NCBI GenBank assembly: GCA_003278735.1
Contig: QCDO01000003.1
Coordinates: 48,802-112,801, forward strand
Length of the DNA: 64,000 bases
Origin: Prochlorococcus sp. AG-355-J09
Lineage (GTDB): Bacteria; Cyanobacteriota; Cyanobacteriia; PCC-6307; Cyanobiaceae
Direction of reading: 5' to 3'
The notes beneath the pieces are model-generated. The model was not told the origin of the DNA. It saw nothing but the letters and a program-made list of their open reading frames with translations, and did no database searches. The stretch's first letter is position 1, and every line of letters begins with the position of its first letter. The translations under genes were made by a program, and so were the position numbers. Positions 1 through 10,110 of the stretch are shown here, piece after piece.

Positions 1-1301
1 TAGAAGAGGATTCATTTACAGAAGGTTTGGCATTTGATGGATCATCAATAAGAGGTTGGAAAGCAATTAATGCTTCGGATATGTCAATGGTTCCCGATGC
101 AAGTACAGCTTGGATAGATCCTTTTTATAAACATAAAACCCTAAGTATGATTTGCTCTATTCAAGAGCCAAGAAGTGGGGAGCCTTATGATAGGTGTCCA
201 AGAGCTTTAGCTCAAAAGGCATTAAAATATCTTGACTCGACTGGTATAGCAGATACTGCATTTTTTGGACCAGAACCAGAATTCTTTTTATTTGATGATG
301 TTAGATATGACTCTAAAGAAGGAGGTTGTTTTTATAGTGTAGATACCATTGAAGCGCCATGGAATACAGGGAGAATTGAAGAAGGGGGAAACTTAGGATA
401 CAAAATACAATATAAAGAAGGATATTTCCCAGTTGCTCCAAATGATACTGCCCAAGATATCAGATCTGAGATGCTTCTTCTTATGGGTGAACTAGGTATA
501 CCTACAGAGAAACATCACCATGAAGTTGCTGGTGCCGGCCAACATGAACTTGGGATGAAATTTGATTCGTTAATAAACGCAGCTGATAACGTAATGACTT
601 ATAAATACGTCGTCAGAAATGTTGCAAAAAAATATGGAAAAACTGCAACATTTATGCCCAAACCTGTATTTAACGATAACGGAACCGGAATGCATGTTCA
701 CCAAAGCTTATGGAAGAGTGGACAGCCACTATTTTTTGGTGAAGGAGCATATGCAAATTTATCTCAAACAGCAAGATGGTACATCGGAGGCATATTAAAA
801 CATGCACCTTCATTCCTTGCATTTACAAACCCAACTACAAATAGTTATAAACGATTGGTTCCAGGATTCGAAGCACCTGTAAATCTAGTTTATTCTGAAG
901 GTAATAGATCAGCTGCAGTAAGAATACCATTAACAGGTCCAAGTCCTAAAGCTAAAAGATTAGAATTCAGATCAGGAGACGCACTTGCAAATCCTTACTT
1001 AGCATTCTCAGTAATGATGCTTGCTGGTATTGATGGAATTAAAAATCAAATTGATCCTGGTGATGGAGTTGATGTAGATTTATTTGAACTTCCAGCTGAA
1101 GAACTTGCAAAAATTGATACAGTACCTTCATCTCTAAATGACTCACTTAATGCGCTAAAAGCAGATAAGGATTATCTATTAGCTGGTGGAGTATTTACTG
1201 AAGATTTTATTGATAACTTTATCGATATAAAATACGAGGAAGTACAACAACTAAGACAAAGGCCTCATCCCCATGAATTCTTCATGTATTACGATGCATA
1301 A
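1..1301 (+). CDS. glnA: Glutamine synthetase type I, 5'-truncated by window edge
   Basis: GlnA condenses ammonium and glutamate to glutamine using ATP, the entry point of the GS-GOGAT cycle in the cytoplasm. The reading frame is open from base 3, so roughly 40 N-terminal residues lie outside the window. Visible motifs are GPEPEFF (metal-binding Glu), [24 protein letters not shown] and NRSAAVRIP (glutamate/ATP site). Where adenylylated enzymes carry Tyr in NLYDLP, this protein has DLFELP, so that Tyr is Phe. Cyanobacterial GS is normally controlled by NtcA and small inactivating factors; the promoter is not in the window. A strong terminator follows. Confidence 0.97.
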   Translation, partial: EEDSFTEGLAFDGSSIRGWKAINASDMSMVPDASTAWIDPFYKHKTLSMICSIQEPRSGEPYDRCPRALAQKALKYLDSTGIADTAFFGPEPEFFLFDDVRYDSKEGGCFYSVDTIEAPWNTGRIEEGGNLGYKIQYKEGYFPVAPNDTAQDIRSEMLLLMGELGIPTEKHHHEVAGAGQHELGMKFDSLINAADNVMTYKYVVRNVAKKYGKTATFMPKPVFNDNGTGMHVHQSLWKSGQPLFFGEGAYANLSQTARWYIGGILKHAPSFLAFTNPTTNSYKRLVPGFEAPVNLVYSEGNRSAAVRIPLTGPSPKAKRLEFRSGDALANPYLAFSVMMLAGIDGIKNQIDPGDGVDVDLFELPAEELAKIDTVPSSLNDSLNALKADKDYLLAGGVFTEDFIDNFIDIKYEEVQQLRQRPHPHEFFMYYDA

Positions 1302-1329
1302 TTAAAAGAACTCATAATTTTAAATTATT

Positions 1330-1375
1330 CAATTTGAGAAATATCACAAAATATTCTCAAATTGATTTTTTTTTT
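1330..1375 (+). terminator. Rho-independent terminator of glnA
   Basis: An 11-bp perfect stem (1330-1340 with 1354-1364) with a 13-nt loop is followed by one A and a run of ten T. It lies 29 bases after the glnA stop and ends before the most likely start of the next gene at 1404, which argues against the longer upstream start at 1362. Confidence 0.85.
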
Positions 1376-1403
1376 GTTGGAATATATATATATAAGTTTA
1401 AAA

Positions 1404-2459
1404 ATGGCAAGGGATTCTATTTCAAAATTTGCATATAAAACGCTACAACAAAGTAAAAGCATTGCAGGTTTTGCTCACAAGCAGATCAGTTCAAGATTAA
1501 TGAATTTTATTCTTCCCGATTCCAAGCTTGAAAATTTTGATATAGATAAGGACCTTCTAATGCAAATCCAAAATTCAATGGATAACTTAAGAGAGGAAGA
1601 TTGGAATGATGCAGAAAAAAATATATATCCAAAAAAATTATTGTTTGACGAACCATGGCTTAGATATCTAGCTCAATATCCCAAAATTTGGCTCGACATG
1701 CCTAATACATGGGATAGACGGAGAAAACAAAACTTTGATGATCTTCCAAAATCAATTGATAAAGATAATTATCCTCAATATTACTTGAGAAATTTTCATC
1801 ATCAAACAGATGGTTATTTATCAGATTTTTCAGCTAGCATTTATGACTTACAAGTAGAGATACTTTTTAATGGGAGTGCTGACTCAATGAGGAGAAGAAT
1901 AATTAAGCCAATAAAAGAAGGACTTGAAATTTTTAGCGATAGAAAAAAAAGTTCTATAAAAATACTTGATGTCGCTACAGGCTCAGGAAGAACATTAAAA
2001 CAATTAAGAGCCGCATTTCCTAAAGAAAAAATTACAGGAATTGATTTATCGGATTCATACTTAAAAGAGGCAAGTAGATATATTTCAGATTTAGATGGAG
2101 ATTTAATTCAGTTAATAAAAGGAAATGCTGAGGAATTACCTTTTGAAAATGATAGTTTTCAATGTATTTCTTGTGTTTACTTATTTCATGAATTACCTAG
2201 AACAATTAGAGCTAAAGTATTAAATGAATTTTTTAGAGTTCTTGAACCAGGCGGGGTTTTAGTTTTAGCTGATTCAATTCAAATAAGTGATTCACCTGAC
2301 TTCACATCCGTAATGGAAAGCTTTTATAAATCTTTTCATGAACCTTTTTATTGTGATTACATAAAAGAGGATATAGATTCTAAAATTGAGGATGTAGGGT
2401 TTAAAGATGTAAAATCAAATTCCTTTTTTATGACCAAAGTATGGTCTGCTGTAAAGTAA
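1404..2459 (+). CDS. SAM-dependent class I methyltransferase
   Basis: A predicted small-molecule or quinone-type methyltransferase. The C-terminal half has a Rossmann methyltransferase fold: motif I LDVATGSGRTLKQL near residue 200, then GIDLSDSYLKEA, GNAEELPF and FFRVLEPGGVLVLADS, as in UbiE-like enzymes. The first ~150 residues are a cyanobacterial extension with no motif I recognise. I chose the ATG at 1404 because a start at 1362 would translate the T-run of the glnA terminator. Substrate unknown. Confidence 0.8.
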   Translation: MARDSISKFAYKTLQQSKSIAGFAHKQISSRLMNFILPDSKLENFDIDKDLLMQIQNSMDNLREEDWNDAEKNIYPKKLLFDEPWLRYLAQYPKIWLDMPNTWDRRRKQNFDDLPKSIDKDNYPQYYLRNFHHQTDGYLSDFSASIYDLQVEILFNGSADSMRRRIIKPIKEGLEIFSDRKKSSIKILDVATGSGRTLKQLRAAFPKEKITGIDLSDSYLKEASRYISDLDGDLIQLIKGNAEELPFENDSFQCISCVYLFHELPRTIRAKVLNEFFRVLEPGGVLVLADSIQISDSPDFTSVMESFYKSFHEPFYCDYIKEDIDSKIEDVGFKDVKSNSFFMTKVWSAVK

Positions 2460-2471
2460 AAAAAAACTTCT

Positions 2472-2735
2472 ATGACCTATTGGGATAAAGATACTATTCA
2501 GCTTGTTCAAAGTCTTAATGACAAATTAAAAATTGATCATTCTAAATGGCATAAAGATAAAGGCAATAAATATAAACGATCTGCAGAACTAATTTCAGCG
2601 GGATTATGCCATTTAATTATTTCTTGTAATGAGAAGGAAACTATTGAGTATATAGAAGAAAGTATTAAATGGTTAAAAGAAATTAACGTAGATAAACCTT
2701 GCCCTGGTAAAAATCACCTTTTTAAAGCCAACTGA
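2472..2735 (+). CDS. Small conserved cyanobacterial protein (87 aa)
   Basis: Begins 12 bases after the methyltransferase stop, so probably co-transcribed with it. The protein is soluble and helical, with one internal Cys pair region and a KPCPGKNH tail. It resembles the short cyanobacterial and chloroplast DUF6439-like proteins, but that family name is from memory and not certain. Its last 22 bases overlap the 3' end of the convergent ATPase gene. Confidence 0.6.
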   Translation: MTYWDKDTIQLVQSLNDKLKIDHSKWHKDKGNKYKRSAELISAGLCHLIISCNEKETIEYIEESIKWLKEINVDKPCPGKNHLFKAN

Positions 2736-3148
2736 AGCCTATTACCTTTACTACTCCATCTAATATCGTCAAAACATTCATTAATAATATATAGGCCACG
2801 GCCATTTATGCTACTTATTTTTTTTGGTAATTTGTAGTCTCTTTTTTTTATTTCTAAACCATTACCTTGATCTTGAATTTGCCAAACACACCAATTAGGA
2901 GTAATTATTCTTCTAACTCTAATATTTTTTTTTGGGTCTAATTTATTTCCATGTTTTACTGCGTTAACTAGAGCTTCATGTAATCCAAGTTTTATAAGAT
3001 AGCTTGATTGAGAATTTTTAATAGGTTCTAATAATTGATCGACAAATTCATTTAACTGTAACGATGATTCAAATTCATAGTTTGACCAGTTAATCTTTGG
3101 TCTTTTAAAAAATTTTTTTAAAATATTTTTGCCCCGAAATAAGGACAT
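2714..3148 (-). CDS. RsbW-like anti-sigma regulatory kinase (HATPase_c)
   Basis: A 144-residue GHKL ATPase of the serine-kinase/anti-sigma type. The N box is LHEALVNAVKHGN near residue 85; the G1-type motif is IQDQGNGLEI and the G2 region NGRGLYIIN. Such proteins bind a sigma factor or partner and phosphorylate STAS-domain antagonists. A STAS protein is encoded at 27116-27478 in this window, a plausible but unproven partner. Convergent 22-bp overlap with the upstream small gene. Confidence 0.82.
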   Translation of the reverse strand: MSLFRGKNILKKFFKRPKINWSNYEFESSLQLNEFVDQLLEPIKNSQSSYLIKLGLHEALVNAVKHGNKLDPKKNIRVRRIITPNWCVWQIQDQGNGLEIKKRDYKLPKKISSINGRGLYIINECFDDIRWSSKGNRLQLALKR

Positions 3149-3196
3149 ATTAATATTTTGATACTGTCTTAATTTTAACTTATTAAATACCTCAAT

Positions 3197-3916
3197 TTAA
3201 AGAATATTATTATGTCTCTCTGCAATAGCAGGATGCCTTAGGATGGAGTCCATAAGTCTTACTCCTCTTAGTTGATTTATTAATGGCATATGTCCATCAG
3301 GAGCATCCAATGACCAGCAAAAAGATCCAGGATATCTTGTCCACATGCCCTCTTTTTTCCAACCTATTTTCGGCCACATTAATTCATATTTTTTCCCTAC
3401 TGATTTTAGTATCTTTGCCTGAATTGAGAATCCAAATCTACCAGTAGAATAAACAGTCCATAATCTATCTATTGTTTCTAGATCATTACCTGACATATTC
3501 TTAACTTCACTATAGAAAACATATCCACGTTTTTCAGCTAATTTTCCAGCTAATTTTCGTAAAATGGAACTTGTTAATCTATCTGCCTCTTCAAATTTCT
3601 GCTCAACCAACATCAATTGCAAATCTTCATAATTAATATCAATATCCGAATAAGTATTAAACCAATTATTGAATTTAGAGTTTTCAAAGAATTCAGGCTT
3701 TAATTTTTTTAAAACTTGCAATATCCAACCTGCAGCCCAATCATCTCCATCACTATCAAAGATATCAAACAGTGAAGGTCCAAGATTAAAAATATTATCA
3801 ACTTCAGATTCTATTTGAGTTAATGAATTTATTCTTTTTCTTTGATTGGAATCTACAAATTTTTTTATCAGATCTAATGTAGCATTATTATAGTTATCTT
3901 TTTCTTTGTTATTCAT
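3197..3916 (-). CDS. gun4: GUN4-type porphyrin-binding protein
   Basis: GUN4 binds protoporphyrin IX and Mg-protoporphyrin and stimulates Mg-chelatase, the first committed step of chlorophyll synthesis. The C-terminal GUN4 domain is clear: FGFSIQAKIL, then MWTRYPGSFCWSLDAPDGHMPL and NQLRGVRLM near residues 175-225. The first ~85 residues form the usual helical N-terminal domain. 239 aa matches the cyanobacterial family. The ATG is preceded by an AT-rich leader and lies divergent from mnmH, sharing a 36-bp gap. Confidence 0.92.
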   Translation of the reverse strand: MNNKEKDNYNNATLDLIKKFVDSNQRKRINSLTQIESEVDNIFNLGPSLFDIFDSDGDDWAAGWILQVLKKLKPEFFENSKFNNWFNTYSDIDINYEDLQLMLVEQKFEEADRLTSSILRKLAGKLAEKRGYVFYSEVKNMSGNDLETIDRLWTVYSTGRFGFSIQAKILKSVGKKYELMWPKIGWKKEGMWTRYPGSFCWSLDAPDGHMPLINQLRGVRLMDSILRHPAIAERHNNIL

Positions 3917-3952
3917 TTTAAAAAATCAATCTAAAAAATTAAAAAACTATCC

Positions 3953-4993
3953 ATGTATTTCAAAAGAAAAGAACTAGAGAAATTTAGAAGTTTTAAAGGG
4001 CCACTTATAGATGTTAGAAGCCCGAGTGAATATTATAAAGGACACCTGCCTAATTCTATTAACATTCCACTATTTGATAATGATGAGAGAACTATAATTG
4101 GCACGATTTATAAAAAAGAAGGAAGAAAAAAAGCAGTTATAGAGGGATTAAAATTTTTTGAAAAAAAAATGGAATTACTTCTTGATAATTTATTCATGAG
4201 TATTGAGTCTTATAAAACTATTCCTAATAAAAATAATAAATTTTTTATCAGAATATATTGTTCTAGAGGAGGAATGCGTTCACAAAGTATTGGTTGGCTA
4301 CTAGAAAAATATAAATTAAATCCAATAACACTTAAGGGAGGATACAAAATATATAGAAGATGGGTATTAGATAGTTTCTCAAAAAAATTGAATATAGTAA
4401 TTATTGGTGGAAAAACAGGAACAGGAAAGACAAGATTATTATCATTACTAGACAAATATCAATATCAAACTATTGATCTTGAGGGCTTTGCTTGTCATAG
4501 AGGAAGTACATTTGGAGGTTTAGGGATGAAAGAACAACCTTCAAATGAACAATTTGAAAATATAATTGCAGAGAAATTAGATTCTTTTAAATGTTCTAAT
4601 AATATTTTTGTAGAAGCTGAAAGTGCAAATATAGGTAAATGCAAAATTCCTCATGAATTCTTCAATCAGATGAAACATTCTAGGAGAATTGAAATTTTAA
4701 GAAGCGAATCTAACAGGTTAGATGAGTTGATAGAAACTTATAGTGTATTTAAGAAAGAGGAACTCAAAGAATCAGTATTAAGGATAAAAAAAAGATTAGG
4801 ACCGCAAAGAACAAAAATAGCTTTAGAATCAATTAATAATGAGAAATGGGACTTAGTTTGCAGATCAGTTCTAGATTATTACGATAAGTGTTATGACTTT
4901 GAAAAAATTGGCAAAACAAATATAAAGGTATTAGATTTAACCGACAAAAAATATGATGAAAGGATTCTAGAGTTAATAAATAATGTTTTATAA
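3953..4993 (+). CDS. mnmH: tRNA 2-selenouridine/geranylthiouridine synthase
   Basis: MnmH (SelU, YbbB) replaces sulfur by selenium at the wobble uridine of some tRNAs, through a geranylated intermediate. Residues 1-140 are a rhodanese domain (LIDVRSPSEYYKGHLPNSINIP) with the catalytic Cys at 103 in IYCSRGGMRSQS. A P-loop GGKTGTGKT follows at 152-160, the two-domain order typical of the enzyme. 346 aa fits. No selenophosphate synthetase is visible in the window. Confidence 0.9.
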   Translation: MYFKRKELEKFRSFKGPLIDVRSPSEYYKGHLPNSINIPLFDNDERTIIGTIYKKEGRKKAVIEGLKFFEKKMELLLDNLFMSIESYKTIPNKNNKFFIRIYCSRGGMRSQSIGWLLEKYKLNPITLKGGYKIYRRWVLDSFSKKLNIVIIGGKTGTGKTRLLSLLDKYQYQTIDLEGFACHRGSTFGGLGMKEQPSNEQFENIIAEKLDSFKCSNNIFVEAESANIGKCKIPHEFFNQMKHSRRIEILRSESNRLDELIETYSVFKKEELKESVLRIKKRLGPQRTKIALESINNEKWDLVCRSVLDYYDKCYDFEKIGKTNIKVLDLTDKKYDERILELINNVL

Positions 4994-5053
4994 AATAATT
5001 ACAAGCGAATATGAAAAATATTTCCTAAGATAAAAAATTATTAACTTAATATT

Positions 5054-5407
5054 ATGACAGCAAATAAAACCGCAAAAATACAATTTTATGAAGGAACTGA
5101 TGAACCAGTAGTGCCTGAAATAAGACTGACTAGGAGTAAAGATGGTACCACCGGTCAAGCATTATTTTTGTTTGAAAAACCTCAGGCATTATCTTCAATA
5201 ACAGACGGTGAAATCACAGGTATGCGGATGATAGATTCCGAAGGTGAAATATTAACTAGAGAAGTTAAAGTAAAGTTTGTTGATGGAGAACCAATATTTT
5301 TAGAAGCGGTTTATATTTGGAAGAACACACCAGACTTTGACAGATTTATGAGATTTGCAAATAGTTATGCCAAATCTAATGGGTTAGGATATTCTGAAAA
5401 GAAGTAG
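5054..5407 (+). CDS. psb28: Photosystem II assembly protein Psb28
   Basis: Psb28 associates transiently with the CP47 module during photosystem II biogenesis at the thylakoid. The 117-residue protein starts [20 protein letters not shown] and carries the family core [12 protein letters not shown], then [17 protein letters not shown] start; the stop lies 13 bases before the next gene, so the two may share a transcript. Confidence 0.95.
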   Translation: MTANKTAKIQFYEGTDEPVVPEIRLTRSKDGTTGQALFLFEKPQALSSITDGEITGMRMIDSEGEILTREVKVKFVDGEPIFLEAVYIWKNTPDFDRFMRFANSYAKSNGLGYSEKK

Positions 5408-5420
5408 AGTATTATGAAAA

Positions 5421-6464
5421 TTGAATAGTTCATCATATTTCAAGTTAGTAGTAATATTAATCACTTTATTAATAGTATGGACTTTAAGGGATTTTCTCCT
5501 ACTAATAATTTGTTCTTTAGTAATTTCAAATATTGTATGTAATTTATCTAATCAAATCCGAAAAGGTTTGAAAATTCCTCGATCGATTTCTTTGTTTCTT
5601 GTCTTAACCGTCATATCAGTAATAATATTTACTATTTTTATTCTTGTATTACCTCCGTTTATAAAAGAATTCAATGAAATACTAGTTGACATTCCAAATG
5701 GTTTATCAAAAATAAATATATTGATCAATACAAATCTGAACAAATTTAATAACTTATTTTATGGCGAACAATCAGAAAATGTTATAGACATATTCAGTTT
5801 AATAAATAATGTAGTTACCATTCCAGATGTCTCAACTATTGCAAAAGCTATTCAAGAAAGCTTTAAGAATTTAATTAATATTGCGGGGAATCTAGGTTCA
5901 GGTCTTTTGAGATTAATATTCGTATTAGCAGTGAGTTTGATGATTTCTATTGAACCAAAACAATATAAAGAAAATGTACTTCTATTAATACCAAAAAATT
6001 ACCGTAATAAATTTAGAAATATTCTGGAAAAATGCAATATTGCATTAACAAATTGGACCTTTTCTATGGTCATAAGCTCATTATCAGTAGGTTTATTATC
6101 ATTAATAGTTTTATCTATATTAGATGTCAAATACGTTGTCTCAAATGCTTTAATAGCAATGGTTCTTAATATAATTCCGAATATAGGTCCAGTTATTAGT
6201 GGTATATTTCCAATCTCAATTGCACTACTAGATAATTTTTGGAAACCACTGGCAGTTTTAGGATCATATGTAATCATTCAAAATATTGAAAGCTACATCA
6301 TAATGCCATCTATAATGAAAAAAAAAGCAAACCTACTTCCTGGTTTGACATTAATATCACAATTTGGATTTACCTTCATTTTTGGTCCATTAGGCTTAAT
6401 ATTATCTCTTCCATTAGCTGTAGTAATACAGGTTTTAATCAAAGAATCATTTAAAGATATTTAA
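5421..6464 (+). CDS. AI-2E/PerM family permease
   Basis: A 347-residue membrane protein of the AI-2E transporter (PerM/YdiK) superfamily. There are paired hydrophobic segments at the N-terminus, a soluble loop, and C-terminal segments with the family signature NIIPNIGPVISGIFP near residue 255. Substrate unknown; members include Na+/H+ antiporters and putative exporters. The TTG start at 5421 is used because no upstream ATG stays open: the ATG at 5414 in another frame ends after four codons. Confidence 0.85.
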   Translation: MNSSSYFKLVVILITLLIVWTLRDFLLLIICSLVISNIVCNLSNQIRKGLKIPRSISLFLVLTVISVIIFTIFILVLPPFIKEFNEILVDIPNGLSKINILINTNLNKFNNLFYGEQSENVIDIFSLINNVVTIPDVSTIAKAIQESFKNLINIAGNLGSGLLRLIFVLAVSLMISIEPKQYKENVLLLIPKNYRNKFRNILEKCNIALTNWTFSMVISSLSVGLLSLIVLSILDVKYVVSNALIAMVLNIIPNIGPVISGIFPISIALLDNFWKPLAVLGSYVIIQNIESYIIMPSIMKKKANLLPGLTLISQFGFTFIFGPLGLILSLPLAVVIQVLIKESFKDI

Positions 6465-6467
6465 AAA

Positions 6468-6650
6468 CTACTTAATTAATTTTTTATATAAATATGGGTA
6501 TGAAAAAAGTATAAAGATAGCTAAGGGATGTTTACCCATAGCAAAATATAGAGAACTAAAAGTAAAATGATCAAATAATATTCTTAGCTCAGTAGAAAGA
6601 TCTATTAAAACTAAAGAAAATAAAATTATCAAATAGTAATTCAATTTCAT
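6468..6650 (-). CDS. Small membrane protein downstream of secF
   Basis: 60 residues with an N-terminal hydrophobic stretch (YYLIILFSLVLIDLS) and a second around residues 42-55. It begins 18 bases after secF on the same strand, so likely the last gene of the pdhB-secD-secF transcript. I recognise no family. It faces the PerM gene tail to tail with a 3-bp gap. Confidence 0.55.
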   Translation of the reverse strand: MKLNYYLIILFSLVLIDLSTELRILFDHFTFSSLYFAMGKHPLAIFILFSYPYLYKKLIK

Positions 6651-6668
6651 AAAATGAGAATCTTAAGC

Positions 6669-7583
6669 TCAGTCTTTAAGCAACAGAGATGGAGCCAATA
6701 AAATACTTGAATAACTTCCAACAATAATTCCTAATGATAAGGCCAAAGAAAACCAAAACAGCGAGTAAGATCCAAACAAAATTATGCTTAATAAAGGGAT
6801 AAGGGTTGTAATACTGGTAAAAGTTGTTCTCCTAAATGATTCGTTTACTGATAATTGAATAGTTTCGTTATAGCCTTCTTCCTTAGATTTTAAATTCTCA
6901 CGAATTCTATCAAAAATAACAACAGTATCATTTACAGAATAACCAGCAATAGTTAACAAGGACACCGCAAATAAACTATTTACCTCGACAGATAATAAAA
7001 TTCCTAACCAGGAAAATATACCGAAAACAATTAATAAATCATGGAATAAAGCTAATAATGCAAATAATGCATATTTTTTATCAAACCTAATAGTTATATA
7101 TAAAGATATTGCAAATAAAGAAACCAACAATGAAGTAACACAATTGGTAAGTAATCTTTTCCCAAGCTTTGGACCTATTAATCTTGAATCCTTACTCTCA
7201 TAATTTAAAGGTCCAATAATGTTATCAAGATTAGTAATAAGATTATTTGATTCTTCGATACTCAAATAAGGTGTTCTTATTGAAATTAATTTATTATTAT
7301 TTTGGAATTGTAACTTTATATTATTTATAAAGTTTTTATTACTAGAGATCTCTCTTAAATTTTCTAAAACTGAATCAGGAGAAAGATTAGAACATTCTTC
7401 TTCACAAACTCTTTCTATTCTTAGTTCATTTCCTCCAACAAAATCCATCCCTAAATTTATAGGTTTCTTATAGGAAGTATTAAAAGTTGAATATAAAATT
7501 CCTAAAAGACTTAACAAAATAAGAAAAATTGAAAAACTAAATATCTTTATTTTATTTTTTATTAGTTCTAGATTGTATTTCAT
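6669..7583 (-). CDS. secF: Protein translocase subunit SecF
   Basis: SecF works with SecD at the Sec translocon, using the proton gradient to pull exported proteins. 304 aa with six predicted membrane segments: one near the start, a periplasmic domain opening with GMDFVGGNELRIE, and five C-terminal helices including SVNDTVVIFDRIRE, the family signature. It follows secD by 21 bases, the usual order. Confidence 0.96.
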   Translation of the reverse strand: MKYNLELIKNKIKIFSFSIFLILLSLLGILYSTFNTSYKKPINLGMDFVGGNELRIERVCEEECSNLSPDSVLENLREISSNKNFINNIKLQFQNNNKLISIRTPYLSIEESNNLITNLDNIIGPLNYESKDSRLIGPKLGKRLLTNCVTSLLVSLFAISLYITIRFDKKYALFALLALFHDLLIVFGIFSWLGILLSVEVNSLFAVSLLTIAGYSVNDTVVIFDRIRENLKSKEEGYNETIQLSVNESFRRTTFTSITTLIPLLSIILFGSYSLFWFSLALSLGIIVGSYSSILLAPSLLLKD

Positions 7584-7604
7584 GGGAAATTAGAAACAAA
7601 AAAT

Positions 7605-9074
7605 TTAATTTGAAAAATTATTCTTGGGTAGATAGAGATTTTTTTGTCTTAAAGATTGATATGTTGTAAAAAATCGCAAAATAGTTTTAGAACAATTTAA
7701 TGAGGTAAACAAGCTTATTAGAACTCCAATACCTAATGTTGCAGCGAAACCTTTAACAAAATTTGTTCCTAATAAAAACAATACAAAACAACTTAAAAGG
7801 GTTGTAATATGACCATCAACTATAGATGAATTAGCTCTTTGAAAACCGCTATCAATTGCTCTTGAAAGAGTATTGCCGTCATATAATTCTTCTCTTATTC
7901 TCTCAAATATTAGAATATTTGCATCAACAGCCATACCAATGCTAAGTATAAGCCCAGATATTCCAGGTAAAGTCAAAGTTACAGGAATTAAAGAATATAG
8001 GGCTAAGTTAAAGAAACCATAAAGTACTAGAGATAGAACTGAAACGAAACCTAGAATTCTATAATTAAAAATCATAAATATTCCAACAAAAATTAATCCA
8101 CTAATAGCTGCATAAAGACTTTTTAAAATATTTTTGGATCCCAATAGCGCCCCTATAGTGTTAGTTTCTACTATTTCAATTGGCAATGGCAATGAGCCTC
8201 CTTTAAGTTGAACTTCTAATTCTCTAGCATTTTCAGCACTAAAATTACCGCTTATTGTTGCTGATCCACCTGTAATACCAGTACTAGCAAACTGGTTACC
8301 AACACTAGCTTCACTTATAGATTCGCCATCAAGAATAATAGCCAATAGTTGATTAGTGCCAGCAATTGACTTTGTAATTTCTGCAAACTTTTCACCTCCT
8401 GAACTACTAAAAGTTAATAAAACTTCCCAATTACTATTTGTTTGTTCCTGTCTCCTTCCTGCGTTAATAAGATCCTTACCAGATAAATCTGTTTTAATAA
8501 ATAAATTTGTAATTTCTTTATCAACATATTTTTTGATTTCAATTAACTTACCATATAAATCATTACTAGTAGATGAGTAATTCAATTCTTGCTCTATATC
8601 TTTAAGATCATCTTGAATAACTTTTAAGTAATAATCATTATTTTGATTTTTTTCTTCAATGGAATATTGTTCAATTAATTCTTTAATACTCAATCTTTGT
8701 AGTTGCAGGTTTTTTAAATCTGTAGATGTTCCCTCTTTTTGGGTTCTAAATTCTAATAAAGCAGTCTTACCTAATACCCTTGAAGAAACTAATGGATTTT
8801 GTTCGCCTGGTAATTCTAAAATCAATTGATCTCCACCGAGGGTTTGTAAATTAGACTCAGAAACTCCTAAATTGTTAACGCGCTTATCTATAACCGAATA
8901 AACTGCTTCAAGTTCATCCCTTGTTACCTTACCTTCCTCTTTAATAATTTGTAGTGTAAGTTGAGAACCCCCTTGTAAATCCAATCCCAACTGTAAGGGA
9001 TAATTTATTAATAGATAAACAGATAAAGTAAGTAGAAATATAATAAAAAAAAGCCAACCTTGCCTTCTTTTCAT
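7605..9074 (-). CDS. secD: Protein translocase subunit SecD
   Basis: Partner of SecF. 489 aa: an N-terminal helix, motif LGLDLQGGSQLTLQI, a large periplasmic P1 region containing LILELPGEQ, and a five-helix C-terminal block with GMAVDANILIFERIREEL. The gene sits three bases after the pdhB stop, so translation of pdhB, secD and secF is probably linked. Confidence 0.96.
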   Translation of the reverse strand: MKRRQGWLFFIIFLLTLSVYLLINYPLQLGLDLQGGSQLTLQIIKEEGKVTRDELEAVYSVIDKRVNNLGVSESNLQTLGGDQLILELPGEQNPLVSSRVLGKTALLEFRTQKEGTSTDLKNLQLQRLSIKELIEQYSIEEKNQNNDYYLKVIQDDLKDIEQELNYSSTSNDLYGKLIEIKKYVDKEITNLFIKTDLSGKDLINAGRRQEQTNSNWEVLLTFSSSGGEKFAEITKSIAGTNQLLAIILDGESISEASVGNQFASTGITGGSATISGNFSAENARELEVQLKGGSLPLPIEIVETNTIGALLGSKNILKSLYAAISGLIFVGIFMIFNYRILGFVSVLSLVLYGFFNLALYSLIPVTLTLPGISGLILSIGMAVDANILIFERIREELYDGNTLSRAIDSGFQRANSSIVDGHITTLLSCFVLFLLGTNFVKGFAATLGIGVLISLFTSLNCSKTILRFFTTYQSLRQKNLYLPKNNFSN

Positions 9075-9077
9075 TTT

Positions 9078-10061
9078 CTATATAGTCCCACTAATTAAAT
9101 GTTCAACTTTTTCAACTATTTGATGTGGTTGGATTATTGTCAAATTCTCAAGATTTCCATTATAGGGAGTTGGAATATCCTGACTAGATAATCTAATTGG
9201 TCGGGCATCAAGATCATCAAAACACTCTTCTGTTATCAAGGCAATTAATTCTGCACCAATACCTCCAGTCTTCATACATTCTTCAACAATGATTACTTTA
9301 TTAGTTTTTCTTATTGATTTTGAGATGGTTTCCATATCAAATGGTTTTAAACTTATTAAATCTATTAACTCAACATCTATCCCTTTTTTTTCTAATTCTT
9401 CAACAGCTTTAAGGGAGTGATGTCTCATTCTTGAATAAGTCAATAAAGTAATATCACCCCCTTCTTTTACAACGTCAGCCTGATCTAAAGCGCAAGTATA
9501 ATCACCCTCAGGTAATTCTTCAGACAAATTGTATAGAAGAACATGTTCGAAAAATAGAACCGGATTATCATCTCTTATAGCTGCTTTCATTAAACCTTTA
9601 GCATTTGTGGGCGTACTACATGCAACAATCTTTATGCCAGGAACTGCATGAAAATATGCTTCAAGTCTTTGACTATGCTCAGCACCAAGTTGACGACCAA
9701 CTCCACCAGGTCCTCGAACTACTGCTGGTATTTTATAATTTCCGCCACTTGTATATCTAAGCATACCCATATTGTTTGATATCTGATTAAATGCTAAAAG
9801 CAAAAAACCCATATTCATTCCTTCCACTATTGGTCTTAAGCCAGTCATTGCTGCACCCACAGCCATACCCGTAAAACTATTCTCTGCAATTGGAGTATCT
9901 AAGACTCTTAACTCTCCATATTTTTCATATAAATCCTTAGTTACCTTATAAGATCCTCCATATTGACCAACATCTTCCCCCATTACGCAAACATTTACAT
10001 CATTTGCCATTTCTTCATCAATTGCCTCTTTCAAAGCATTAAATAATAATGTTCCAACCAC
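9078..10061 (-). CDS. pdhB: Pyruvate dehydrogenase E1 beta subunit
   Basis: Beta chain of the thiamine-diphosphate E1 component, which decarboxylates pyruvate to feed acetyl-CoA synthesis. Motifs include [51 protein letters not shown] and the transketolase C-terminal domain with [13 protein letters not shown]. 327 aa is normal. The start is GTG at 10061, with no near Shine-Dalgarno; the nearest GGAGG lies in the end of the preceding micro-gene. Confidence 0.96.
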   Translation of the reverse strand: MVGTLLFNALKEAIDEEMANDVNVCVMGEDVGQYGGSYKVTKDLYEKYGELRVLDTPIAENSFTGMAVGAAMTGLRPIVEGMNMGFLLLAFNQISNNMGMLRYTSGGNYKIPAVVRGPGGVGRQLGAEHSQRLEAYFHAVPGIKIVACSTPTNAKGLMKAAIRDDNPVLFFEHVLLYNLSEELPEGDYTCALDQADVVKEGGDITLLTYSRMRHHSLKAVEELEKKGIDVELIDLISLKPFDMETISKSIRKTNKVIIVEECMKTGGIGAELIALITEECFDDLDARPIRLSSQDIPTPYNGNLENLTIIQPHQIVEKVEHLISGTI

Positions 10062-10110
10062 AATTAATTACCTAATTAATCACATTTATAATCCTACCAC
10101 TTTAAATAAT

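Noticed and set aside
1362..1403. Longer N-terminus for the methyltransferase
   Set aside because: The extra 14 residues come from the T-run of the glnA terminator and an AT repeat; ATG at 1404 is better placed.
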